Assembly: GCA_030144725.1 (NCBI GenBank)
Contig: JASKMD010000149.1
Coordinates: 62,001 to 126,000 of the forward strand
DNA from: Haematococcus lacustris
Taxonomy: Eukaryota; Chlorophyta; Chlorophyceae; Chlamydomonadales; Haematococcaceae
DNA: 64,000 nucleotides
Direction: 5' to 3'
Shown here: one piece after another, positions 1 to 10,984 of the stretch
How positions within the stretch are numbered: the stretch's first letter is position 1
How the letters are laid out: the number at the start of each line of letters is the position of its first letter
Program-made: the position numbers and the translations under genes
The notes under the pieces: generated by a model
Databases searched by the model: none
What the model saw: only the letters and a program-made list of their open reading frames with translations
What the model was told of the DNA's origin: nothing

Positions 1-71
1 CGGGCAAGCTCAGCTGTGTGAGATGTGTGCGTGTCCTGACCTGACCTCATTTACCGTCACCTGACCTGTAG

Positions 72-889
72 GGGTGGCGCCTTTTAGGGCATTTCTGGAG
101 GAGCGGCAGGTCTGGCAGCAGCAGCTCCAGCAGCAGGAGCAGCAGGAGCAGCAGCAGCTGCAGCAGCAGCAGGACCCACAAGAAGCATCAGCGCCTGGTT
201 TGGCCATCACCTTCGCTCCCACCTCCGCCCCAAGCGCTCAGCCTGGCAGGGGTTCAACTCTACGTAGCGCTTCCTTCGCCACCCCCCAGCCACCTGCCCC
301 TGGCCTGGCTGTCCCTGGCTCACCGGCTCCATGTCATTTGTTCTTTGGATGCCGCAGCGCCAGCTCAGACTTCTACTTCCAGCACCAGTGGCAACAGCTG
401 CAGCAGCAGGGTGTGCTGGCCCCTGCCCCCCTAGGCCTGGTTACGGCCTTCTCTCGAGACCAAGGCAAGAAGGTGGGCTCATGGAACTAACGCTCAGCAG
501 TGGCTGCAATGGGCGGTAGGGATGCTCCGTGTCTTCATCATCGCCATTAATGCATGGGGCATACAATGCCTCGCCATGCAGACATCAAACTTAAATAGGT
601 GCACCGTTGCTTGAGACCCCGCGCCGTACCACAAACCCTGGTTCTGATCCTGCTGGTGCAGGTGTATGTGTCACACAAGCTGATGGAGCATGGGGCTGAC
701 GTGTGGGGCTTGCTGGAGCAGGGCGCGCTCGTGTATGTGGCTGGGTCCGCCAAGAACATGCCCCAGGGCGTGCTGGGGGCACTGGAAGGCATTGCGCAAC
801 AGCATGGGGGTTTGAGCTTGGAAGCAGCAACTCAGTTTATGAAGCAGCTGGAGCTTAAGGGCCGCTACTGGGTGGAAGCCTGGTCCTGA
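72..889 (+). CDS. NDOR1: NADPH-dependent diflavin oxidoreductase, C-terminal two exons (partial)
   Basis: Two exons are visible, 72-472 and 662-889, joined in phase 0; the gene starts upstream of the window. The first begins in the family's GVAPFR motif of the FAD/NADPH-binding reductase half and ends with CHLFFGCRSASSDFYFQ and TAFSRDQGKK. The second begins VYVSHKL, holds the NADPH-site segment VYVAGSAKNMP and ends with the aromatic C-terminus YWVEAWS, as in Ndor1/Tah18/ATR3. The family passes electrons from NADPH through FAD and FMN to the Fe-S protein Dre2/anamorsin during cytosolic Fe-S cluster assembly. Unusual: about 70 residues rich in Gln, Ala and Pro are inserted between LEER and HLFFGC, where animal and plant homologues have a short link. 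Neighbouring diflavin reductases such as cytochrome P450 reductase are less likely because of the FFGCR and C-terminal segments. Confidence 0.85.
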
Positions 890-957
890 AATGATCCTCA
901 GCCGCTGTTTTGGTGATTACCAGTTTGTACAAGCTCCAAGTTATGTGGGAGGGATAG

Positions 958-1122
958 GTGGCTTACACCGCATAAGCCGTCAGCTGTTAGGCTGCTTGGC
1001 CGCCCTCCCCCTCTAGGGTTTTGGGACTTTCTGCAACGCACTTCAAAGCAAGGTGTACAAACAAAGGTGCACATGGGCTCAAAATGAAGTCATGCAAGTT
1101 CTCATTATTGTTCTGTGAGTTA
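958..1122 (-). mobile_element. 5'-truncated LINE 3' end (copy 1)
   Basis: The reverse complement matches the last 150 or so bases of the LINE at 11-14.2 kb: the end of its reverse-transcriptase ORF and the 3' tail ending in gtaagccac. It lies 70 bases after the NDOR1 stop, in the opposite orientation. Severe 5' truncation is typical of target-primed reverse transcription. Confidence 0.85.
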
Positions 1123-1705
1123 TGTGAACCCAGTTTGCCCGCCCCACCAGACACACAAGGCGGGTTCACACGCAGGCTGTCAAACATGCCCACAGTCCTA
1201 CACCCTCAACACCTTGTACATATATTAGGCACGCAGCATGGCAGCTTGCATGACAGTTGCATGTCAGTTGTGTGGCAGCTGCACGACACCCTTGACGCGC
1301 GTTGCACGATAGACCTACTCTCGCTACCATCGCTGATGCAGGAGAGTGTGACGGGCCAGTATGGGCAACTGGCGCTATGTGCTTGGAAAGCTGTGCGGGT
1401 CCTGGTACGCGCATGCATGTCACTGTCAAGGAACTTCATCATATCCCCAGTTGGCGCACATCATATCTCAAAACTGCCTCTTAACACTGGTCTGGACTGC
1501 TCTGCAGTGTCAGAGGGATGCCTGGGCTACCAGACAACGCAAAAAACTCGGAAGAACCGAACACCGTGGAAATCCAGGTTCCTCCAGTGACAGCAGGCAA
1601 GTGAGGTGTGCTGCGCGCCATTGCTTCATTCTGTTTTCACGATCCCGCGCTCTAGGCAGCTGTGCCGCGCAGCACATTGCGCACAATGCGCACTTGCTTC
1701 CCCAG
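1123..1705. other. Upstream region of kinase-like gene A; no certain exon
   Basis: This region should hold the promoter and first exon(s) of kinase-like gene A. A possible 5' exon ends at a gtgagg donor at 1601 (preceding residues TVEIQVPPVTAG), loosely like the equivalent place in gene B, but its phase does not match the acceptor at 1706. No first exon is claimed. Confidence 0.4.
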
Positions 1706-4700
1706 GTTGGGAAAGCACCTTTGATCAACTGGACGAACGGCAGCACATATCCTTCAGCGACCTACAACTTCATGAGCTGCTGGCACAAGGACGTCACAGG
1801 GAGGTGTACCGTGGCTATTGGTTCAACACCGAGGTTGCAGTCATTTGCATGAAGGGTGGAGGCAAGGTGAGACTGGTACTCCTTCCATCAGGATACTTAG
1901 CCTCACGTGTTACCACTAGCCTTCCGTGGACAGCTGTCGCATGTTTCACTGCAGCAAAGCGTTGATGACAGCGACGTATGGCCAGTTCCACAAGCATTTA
2001 GTCTGTGGTGTGCCCTAGCAGGTTTGCTCTCGCAGCTTATCAGGTCTGTGAGACCGTGAGGAGAAGCATCATGGCTGAGCAAAGTCCATGCCTTGACCAA
2101 CCCCAGGGTGTTCAGCCAGGTGCACACACTGGTTTAATAACAGTCATGAGGTGTGGCGCTGTCAATGTCCAGATTCGAGAAGCAAGGCTACTGCAACGGC
2201 AGTGCAAGCACCCCAACCTGCAGATGTTCTATGGGTAAGTGTGTGAAGCCCCAGTGTGTGGAGCTTTTTGTGTGCATCATAGCGTGTCACTAGCTGCTGT
2301 GAATGTTTTGGTTGCAGCCCAGGCAACCCCAGGCAATGCATAACAGGCAATGCACATCTGGTGCTGCAGATTTTGGAGATTTCCCATCATTTGATTTTGG
2401 GATTTTCCATCATTTGTTACAGCCTAGGTAGTGTGGTTCCCTTGGCATTCCCCACCATATCCCTGACATGGAACCTGGCACAACCCTACGTACCCTAACC
2501 CTCAACCACTGCCTGTCCTCTGTAGTGGCTGCGCCTTGAGGGTTGCTCTTAGTGCAACACAGCCTCAGTGCTGCGGCATTCACTGCCCCTGCAGTGCCGC
2601 TGTAGTACTGTGGGGTTATTATCATGCAAGGATATGCGCTTCACACCCCTGCTAGCCATGCAAGCTTCATGCTGCTTTGCATGGGTTGCAGATGGAGCCA
2701 GGACGACAATGGCAACGAGTACATAGTGATGGAGCTGGCTGCACACGGCTCACTGGACGTGCTGCTGCAACAGCAGGGCCATACCTTGCGCACAGCAGAC
2801 AAGATGGTGTTGTGCGAGCAAGTGTGTGCGGCAATGCGCGCTCTGGCCGTCGAGGGTGTGAAGCATGGCAACTTGGCAGCTTCCAGTGTGTTAGTGCACA
2901 GCACCCAGCCATGGATTGTGAAGGTGAGGTGGTTTGCTTACCTAAATAGGCATAATCCTGATAGAAAACTGTCGTCAGCCATGGGTGTGCTTATGCATCT
3001 TTTGTTTTGCTGCAAGTTGCATGTATCCTTGTTGCATGTATGGCTGTGTTGCATGCTTGCAGGTTGCTGGCTTTGAGCTGGCTGAGCCAGTTGATTTGGA
3101 CCGCAGCGACTCTGGTCAGACAGCTGTATTGTGCAGCATCTCGTCACCCACAGTGGGTGGTGCGGAGTGTGGAAGCCGGGCCTGTGAAGCTGAGAAGGGT
3201 GACGTAAAGGCGTTTGGTGTGACAATGTGGCAGATCATGTCCAATGGGGCCCAGGTCAGTGGGCTCATGGCCTGTCCTCTCAACCTCAGCGTCTGCCTCG
3301 TGCTGCTCTTGCCCCCTCCACCCTCACACCCCATCCTTGCCTTGTTGCACACCAACCTGGTAGGCATGTGCAAGTCAGGTCATCAGACAACTGCCAGCTC
3401 GTATGTCAAGCTTTACTGAAGGTGGGATCATCACCCCTAAGTTGTCACTGTGTCCAGCAGCGACCGCTGCTGCTGTGTCTCTGCAGGTGCAGGCAGTGGC
3501 CGGCCAGGAGCTGCCGCGGCCTGCCTCCTGCCCTGCAGCGCTGTACCAGCTGATGCAGTACTGCTGGGCCCCAGCACCGGCAGACCGCCCCACCTTCAGC
3601 CAGCTGTCACGCCAGCTGCAGCGGTGGCGCACCGAATACTCCAAGCAAGTGCTGAGCAAACATGGGCTGTCCAGGCGCAATGCAACCCCCTCCTGCACCA
3701 GTGTGGGCACCAGCTTCATCCTGAGCCTCAGCTACCCACTGCAGGGCAGCAGCCTGCTGCCATTCCCATCAGGCACCTTGGACCAGACAGCTTCACTAGC
3801 GGAGCCTGACCCTGATGGCTCACCCCATCCCATAGCGTTGCTCGACATTGGCCAGTCCCTCCCCTGTGGGCGCGGGGCCCCTGAACCTGGCAACCAGCTA
3901 CAGCAGCTTACCACTGAGGCCCAGCCCACCAAGCTGCGACTGCAGCATGGCATCCAGCAGCTGCAGCACCACAAGAGACATTCACTTCCCAATCATCAGC
4001 AGCTTGCGGCGCAGCCAGTTGTGCAGGATGACTACGACAGTGGCAAGGGTTCAGTGTGCCTTGAGGAGCTGCCCCTGGCGGAACACCCCTGGTTGCCGCG
4101 CCATCAGGTGTATGAGCCTCCCCCTTCGCTTGCACAATCCACGGCCTCCCTGCTGGAGTACAGCAGGCAAAGCGCTGGGGATGAGGTCATCCCAGGTGCG
4201 TGGACCAACCCTGGCACTCTCCTAACATACCACTGTGTGTGACACCTATGACCAGGTTGTGTGCGTATCTGCCTACTGCCTGAGCTGTTGCCTGACATGC
4301 AAGCAAGGCTCAGGTCAGCGTGGGTTGATGCTGGTATGGTGTTCAGTTGGGGCATGAGGACCAGTAGGCAGTGTGTTATGTCGCAGTGCTGTAGCACACC
4401 GCAGGCGCTCCATGTCACAGTCCCAACCGCAGCAAACACCTCACCCTCGCCAGCCTTGCCCTCGCTCAAGGCCTTGCCTCGCTAGCCTTCCCTCATCCTT
4501 CAGTTTCAATTCTAGCCTTGAAAGATGTTATAGCCTTGGCAGGCTGGGGACATGGGGTTTGGGTGCGCACTGAGAAGTCATGTGAGGTGGTGCATTGGCA
4601 TTTCATGCTGTCCACCCAAAGCTGGCCAAATAAGTCGATCCTGCCCCTGCTCTGCTGAGCCAGCCGACCCACCTTGTGGGCTACTGAGCTCCCTCATCTT

Positions 4701-7139
4701 GGCCACATCTAGTTCTACAGCTGACCTGGCTGGTGTTGGAAACCCTCTCACAGTTATGGCCCAAGTTGTCCAACCACAACACCAGATGTCAGATTTGTCC
4801 ATACGACAGCAACGGGTCAACACCCCTAAGGGCGTGACACACAGACATCCCACTCCCACCTTCCAGATCAATCATGCATGCACCCTCATGGATGGTAGTT
4901 TTACTTCCGCTGTACTGCCTGTAATGCACACCCGGAGACCAGGTACTGCTGCCACACACACCGTCCCAATAAGCCTATGGGAGACGATGTCATGCCGTAA
5001 GTTGGGCACTAGGGATTGTGCAGCTGTGCTTCCAGCTGTGCTTCCAGCTGTGCTGCCAGGTGCTGCAGGTGGGTGTGGGTGCCGGCTGTCTCCTGCTATG
5101 TGGTGTGGCTGGTTCCTTAGCTTGCTAACAGGCCAGTTTCACAGACCTCTGCTGCCAACTGGCTTGTGACTGGGCATCAGCGCCCTGACCCTCACGTTAT
5201 TCAGCTCAAGCCTCCCAGGAGCCACGGCTGGTGTGCCACTGCTGCTGGTGGCGGGGCTTGAGGGATGTTGCTTCCAGGGCAAATCATGGAACTGGGGATT
5301 GAGATAGGGCAAGGTTGAGCCCTTGTAGCATACCCCACGAGCTCATCCCAAGAGGATGCGGCATAGCATGCAGATGGTAGTGCATGCCCATCCATGGCAA
5401 GAAGTGCTTGATCTGGGAACCTTCATGGTTTACCTCCAATTGTTATCAACACAACAACACTCTACAGGCTCTGATTGCCTTGCCTTTCATTGCTGTCTCT
5501 CTACTCTTGCTGTTCCTGGGACTGCATGCCCTACCACTTGACTGTGCTTTTGCCTGAACTGATGTCAATGGTGCTTGGCGCTTTGGCTGTGCGGCAGTGA
5601 TAAGTGCGGCGGAAGTCTGCAATGAGGGGGATGCACAACCTCGCTAGCAAGCATATCATGCACCTCTGTAGCCGTGCTGACTGTCACACACTGCTTCTGC
5701 TGGGCAGCTCCATCCCTCCAATAGCGGTGATATCAGAAAACATGATCTTCATGCCTCAAATGGTGATTGTAACCTCATATGGCTGCAATGAAGTGCTAGT
5801 TAGACATGTGCAACAGGAGGCACACAAGCCAGTCATTGCTGCTGCTTGCTAATGCCTTGCAGAGTATGAAGGCGTGGAACCTCCTGGCTGCAGCCACCAG
5901 CGCCCAGCACAGTCAGCCCCCAGATCACCCTGTCCCTCAGCAGGCGGCTCCTGTGCAGGCTGTTTGGACGATGGTGAGCCACCACTGGAGCTGCCTCTCC
6001 CGCCTGCATCCTTTGCAACAGCAGCAGCAGCAGCCACCAAAGCGCCCCTGCAGTGGTGGAGCTGTGCTGGCAAGGCTGCTGCAGTCAGCACATGCCCTGT
6101 GGCGCCAGCCAATGGCCTGGACACAGGCCTGCCACGCACGTGTGACAGCAGCCAGTCGAGCAACCACGCCGACGCTGGCGCAGCATCCCTGCCATGTGTG
6201 CACAGGCTCATCGTCTCACTCGGCAGTGTTCCAGCCATGCCCCTGAGTTCTTTACACCTGCCCTGGACAGAGAAGACTCCTCGCAGCCAAGGTAGTTCTA
6301 AAGCGACCGACGCTCAGGACGGGAGTGGAGTGCAGTCACCTCAGCCACTTTCATGCGAACAAGCCAGCCAGCTCCAGCCATGTGGTGGCCGCACGGGCAC
6401 GGCGCCAGGGCCTAGCAGCACTTTGCCCGCTGCTGTGACATGCCCCCCGTCATCACTTGGTAGCAAGAGTGCGGCACAGGCGGCTTCACACTTCCCCAGC
6501 CGTTACAATGGCCTGAGCACCACCTGCTCTAAAAGCGGCCTGCTGCATACAGCCTTGCACCATCAGCAAAGGGAGATCAGGTCGCAGCTGTCAACACCAG
6601 GGCACTGGGAGACTACCAGCCCCAGAGCAGCCCTGTCCAAGCAAGCATCCCTTGCTCTGGCTCTCAGTACTCAGATGTCGTTTGAAGTGGAACGCTGCAT
6701 CAGCCCCACTTTCTCCTCCCACACAAACACCACAGCTGCTGCTGTCCCATGCAGCATGTGGCCTACCTCCCCCAAACCTCACATGCCCAGCGACGCGCAG
6801 GCCAGGGCCCCTAACATCACCGCCATGCAGCACCTAGTGAGGTCTCATTCTCATCAACAAGTCCCAACTCGTGCAGTGGACCAGCTCCAACGACATTGTA
6901 GTTCTCAAGCTCATGAGCAGCAGGCATGTGAGCTACACCGTGGTTCAGCGCAGCTGGAGCAGCAGCAGCAGCAGCTGACCCCAGCAACAGCTCCAGTGGT
7001 ACGTTGCTCAGTCAGTTCAGGGTACCTCGACCTCACTGACCTGCAGGCCTTGCTTCAGTCCCCACATGGCTGTGCGGGCTGTGATATGGGTTCCAGTCCC
7101 AGCGACACTTCAGAACCTGGGTCAGCAATCTGGTGTTGA
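1706..7139 (+). CDS. Kinase-like protein A, degenerate TKL-type domain (pseudokinase)
   Basis: Exons read: 1706-1866, 2173-2234, 2692-2923, 3063-3254, 3487-4195, and probably 5863-7139 (stop at 7137); the 5' end is not resolved. The first exon holds the Gly-rich-loop region (ELLAQGRHREVYRG), the second the alphaC segment EARLLQRQCKHPNLQ, the third the hinge and catalytic loop, the fourth the activation segment. Catalytic residues are missing: HxD reads HGNLAASS, DFG reads AGF, the APE segment is unrecognisable and the fourth exon is 18 codons shorter than in paralogue B. The usual VAxK lysine is also replaced (VAVICMK). The fifth exon has the conserved end of the kinase C-lobe (CWAPAPADRPTF) and then a long Gln/Ser/Pro-rich tail. 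The tail shares QMSFEVE and SSGYLDLTD with B. Likely a pseudokinase or a decaying duplicate; binding partners cannot be inferred. Confidence 0.75.
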
Positions 7140-8044
7140 CCGGGGGGAATGCTGTGCACGCCTGACTCCTAGCTAGCTCCTAGGCTAGACACTTGCACAG
7201 CACCCAACCCAGCTCCCCATGGCAGACAGCCTCATAGGCCTGAGGCAGTGCAAGGCCTTTCCTACTGTCCGCTGGAACCAACCAGGTTGCCCACATTGGG
7301 CACTGCGGCAAATAGATGCAGCAGCCAGAGCCATCAGGCTGGGGTTCGCATGGGGTGTGCCCACAGGCCCACTGCTGTCACTGGGTAGCGCATGTGTGCA
7401 ATACATTTGTATGTGTACTGCACAAGCACCTACAAACAAGACCACAGTCTCGCTAATCCTCATTACACAGTTTACTGATAGGTTTGCATGTGCACATGGC
7501 GCTGCACCCTGCATGACTAGGTTTGGGCCTCAACTTGACACTGGTAGTAGGTATGGCAGCAATCAGTTGTTGCTCATGGAGCTTAGGCGCCCGCAACATG
7601 CCCGCTACAAGGTTGCAGTGCACGTGATCGTTTTACTGGTGCATGGTACCATTGTGCCTAGACGCAGCAGGACTAGGCATCTCTTTATGTTAGGCATGTG
7701 CATTTGCACAGATCGTGGCATCAGTCCATGATCAAGCACTTTAACCATTGTCGTTTACTCTAGTTTTGTCATTGCAAGTGCTGGAATGTTGAGGTTTCCT
7801 TGCTTGCTTTTAAGTTACCCGGTGATGTAAGGTTGCTGGCGGGATGCACGACAGTAGCTTTGCTTATGATTGCCAGGCGTGCAATACACGTGGTGATGCA
7901 GCCGTTCATGAGCATGTCATGCAAGATTGATGTGTGAGAGGTGGTCGCGATCATTACCGTAGCGCACTTTCTATGCAATGTTCTTAGACATGGTTGCACA
8001 TCCATGTTTGAGGTGGTGGTGTAACATCCCTGTTAGAGGTGCTG
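7140..8044. other. Intergenic, nothing recognised
   Basis: No exon, repeat or RNA gene can be supported between the stop of kinase-like gene A and the hAT-like repeat. The ORFs here lack homology to anything known and have no splice context. Confidence 0.5.
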
Positions 8045-8590
8045 GTGTCCCCAACTAACCGAAAAGCTACCTCTGGTGATTAAAACGACACCGCATCCCA
8101 TGCACGTGGTTGCTGACCAAGTGTCACACATTCTCGGGGAGAGAACTCTGTGACAGAGTCTGGCCCTATTCGCGACTTTTTTGGTATTCTCTTTTTCTCT
8201 GATTCTCTGCGGTTGGAGCGGTTGGGGGCAACCACCCGTGGCCTGGTACACAGGAGAATCGTGTATGGTTAACACTCGCATCGGTGCAGCCAGTCGGCGG
8301 GGCGGCCAAAAAGTGCAGCGGTTGGGGAGAAAACAGAAAATAGAATACCAAAAAAGTCGCGAATAGGGCCTCTGTCAGCTGCGTGGTGCAACACGTTTCA
8401 TTCAATACTGTGCAATGTGCTGAGCGCAATGGCGGCTCTAATCATTGCACTCGAACCCATGCTTGTTTTGATCATGCGGGCCTCACCGCGAGCGACAGGC
8501 CTGGCCCAGGAGCATCTGCACACACACGGAAACACACAAGGCTGGAGCGATGCTTGACCCCTGCTGGTCCTGCAGCTGCATGTTCGGGCG
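8045..8590 (+). mobile_element. V-type hAT-like repeat end, copy V1
   Basis: Starts near tgtccccaactaacc and matches the left end of the element at 55007 (copy V2). Shared stretches include the AACGACRCCGC segment, the CATGCGGGCCTC segment and GATGCTTGACCCC. The copy is split by the small TIR element at 8162-8370; the two halves line up with V2 once that insert is removed. No coding capacity remains. Confidence 0.7.
8162..8370. mobile_element. 209-bp MITE with perfect 29-bp terminal inverted repeats
   Basis: Bases 8162-8190 and 8342-8370 are perfect reverse complements over 29 bp; the TIR starts GGCCCTATTCGCGAC. Similarity continues imperfectly inward. TCT lies immediately outside both ends and may be a 3-bp target duplication. 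TIRs starting GG and 3-bp duplications recall PIF/Harbinger elements, but with TCT instead of TWA the assignment is tentative. It interrupts repeat V1. Confidence 0.8.
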
Positions 8591-9370
8591 TCTTGCATGT
8601 GCAGCCACCATCCTGAGGGCGCTATTCCAATGGGGCGAGGCGAGGCGAGGCGAGGCTCCATGTGGCTGCATGTGGCGATTTTGAATTTAACGATTCCAAT
8701 GCAATTCTCATCCGATGACATTCTGCCCAGCAGCAGCAGCAGCAGCAGCAGCAGCAATGGTAACAGCGAAGCTGCATGGACCCCTTTAGGCGACCGCCGA
8801 CCACCCCGCGCCGTGCGCATAGTCACGATGCTGCTGCCGCTGCCGTCGCTGGCAAAATGAATTGAGCAGCTCTTGAGTAGGCTGGTTGTGTTTGTGCACC
8901 TCTGCTAGGCTTAAGTGATTGGGTTTTAGCAAGGTGTTGGACGTGTGTTGACAATGATGCTCAACGTTGGGCAGGCTATGTTGGAACTTTGCTAGGAGCA
9001 GGTTGTATGTGTAGGATTGGCTGTATGTGTAGGGTATTGCAGGTTGTGGTGCAACTCTGCTTGGAGCAGGTTATGTTTTGGCTGCAGAACTCCAGGTTTG
9101 TTGACAATGCTACTCTGCTATTCGGGTGGTGGCGGGGATGAAGGTGGCAAGCAACGTGTGGATGTGCAAGGCAAGCTAAGCTAATCTCCGCGTCAGCGGG
9201 ACAGTGCAAGTACACGCCTCTGCAAGGACTAGCTAAACATTCTCCGCAAAGCGGGCAAAGCAAGTCAAAGCGGGCAAAGCAATGCACAGCAGGTGCACAA
9301 GCTGAAGGCTGCTCCGCAATGTCTAGGTTGCGTTAATTCTGCGGATGAGGGACATCTGCCGTTGTCTCCT
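8591..9370. other. Intergenic, low-complexity patches only
   Basis: Holds a (CAG)n run at 8728-8756, a threefold GGCGA stretch near 8636 and a short tandem duplication of a GCGGGCAAAGCAA motif at 9250-9282. No gene is recognised. Confidence 0.5.
8728..8756. repeat. (CAG)n microsatellite
   Basis: Nine or so uninterrupted CAG triplets in non-coding sequence. Confidence 0.95.
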
Positions 9371-10925
9371 CGCCCCCGCCCCCGCCCCCGCCCCCGCCCC
9401 CGCCCCCGCCCCCGCCCCCGCCCCCGCCCCCGCCCCCGCCCCCGCCCCCGCCCCCGCCCCCGCCCCCGCCCCCGCCCCCGCCCCCGCCCCCGCCCCCGCC
9501 CCCGCCCCCGCCCCCGCCCCCGCCCCCGCCCCCGCCCCCGCCCCCGCCCCCGCCCCCGCCCCCGCCCCCGCCCCCGCCCCCGCCCCCGCCCCCGCCCCCG
9601 CCCCCGCCCCCGCCCCCGCCCCCGCCCCCGCCCCCGCCCCCGCCCCCGCCCCCGCCCCCGCCCCCGCCCCCGCCCCCGCCCCCGCCCCCGCCCCCGCCCC
9701 CGCCCCCGCCCCCGCCCCCGCCCCCGCCCCCGCCCCCGCCCCCGCCCCCGCCCCCGCCCCCGCCCCCGCCCCCGCCCCCGCCCCCGCCCCCGCCCCCGCC
9801 CCCGCCCCCGCCCCCGCCCCCGCCCCCGCCCCCGCCCCCGCCCCCGCCCCCGCCCCCGCCCCCGCCCCCGCCCCCGCCCCCGCCCCCGCCCCCGCCCCCG
9901 CCCCCGCCCCCGCCCCCGCCCCCGCCCCCGCCCCCGCCCCCGCCCCCGCCCCCGCCCCCGCCCCCGCCCCCGCCCCCGCCCCCGCCCCCGCCCCCGCCCC
10001 CGCCCCCGCCCCCGCCCCCGCCCCCGCCCCCGCCCCCGCCCCCGCCCCCGCCCCCGCCCCCGCCCCCGCCCCCGCCCCCGCCCCCGCCCCCGCCCCCGCC
10101 CCCGCCCCCGCCCCCGCCCCCGCCCCCGCCCCCGCCCCCGCCCCCGCCCCCGCCCCCGCCCCCGCCCCCGCCCCCGCCCCCGCCCCCGCCCCCGCCCCCG
10201 CCCCCGCCCCCGCCCCCGCCCCCGCCCCCGCCCCCGCCCCCGCCCCCGCCCCCGCCCCCGCCCCCGCCCCCGCCCCCGCCCCCGCCCCCGCCCCCGCCCC
10301 CGCCCCCGCCCCCGCCCCCGCCCCCGCCCCCGCCCCCGCCCCCGCCCCCGCCCCCGCCCCCGCCCCCGCCCCCGCCCCCGCCCCCGCCCCCGCCCCCGCC
10401 CCCGCCCCCGCCCCCGCCCCCGCCCCCGCCCCCGCCCCCGCCCCCGCCCCCGCCCCCGCCCCCGCCCCCGCCCCCGCCCCCGCCCCCGCCCCCGCCCCCG
10501 CCCCCGCCCCCGCCCCCGCCCCCGCCCCCGCCCCCGCCCCCGCCCCCGCCCCCGCCCCCGCCCCCGCCCCCGCCCCCGCCCCCGCCCCCGCCCCCGCCCC
10601 CGCCCCCGCCCCCGCCCCCGCCCCCGCCCCCGCCCCCGCCCCCGCCCCCGCCCCCGCCCCCGCCCCCGCCCCCGCCCCCGCCCCCGCCCCCGCCCCCGCC
10701 CCCGCCCCCGCCCCCGCCCCCGCCCCCGCCCCCGCCCCCGCCCCCGCCCCCGCCCCCGCCCCCGCCCCCGCCCCCGCCCCCGCCCCCGCCCCCGCCCCCG
10801 CCCCCGCCCCCGCCCCCGCCCCCGCCCCCGCCCCCGCCCCCGCCCCCGCCCCCGCCCCCGCCCCCGCCCCCGCCCCCGCCCCCGCCCCCGCCCCCGCCCC
10901 GCCCCCGCCCCGCCCCGCCCCGCCC
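9371..10925. repeat. (CCCCCG)n hexanucleotide array, about 1.55 kb
   Basis: About 255 perfect hexamer copies, degrading to CCCCG pentamers only in the last 25 bases. The minus strand has runs of five G every six bases, so it should form G-quadruplexes readily, with i-motif potential on the plus strand. The long PR, PA and G-only reading frames across it are artefacts. It ends shortly before the decayed LINE. Its true length in the genome may differ, since such arrays are hard to sequence. Confidence 0.97.
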
Positions 10926-10984
10926 TTTATGCCATACAAGCCCCTTTGAACATACTGTCACACATGCTATACAAGTCGCAATCT

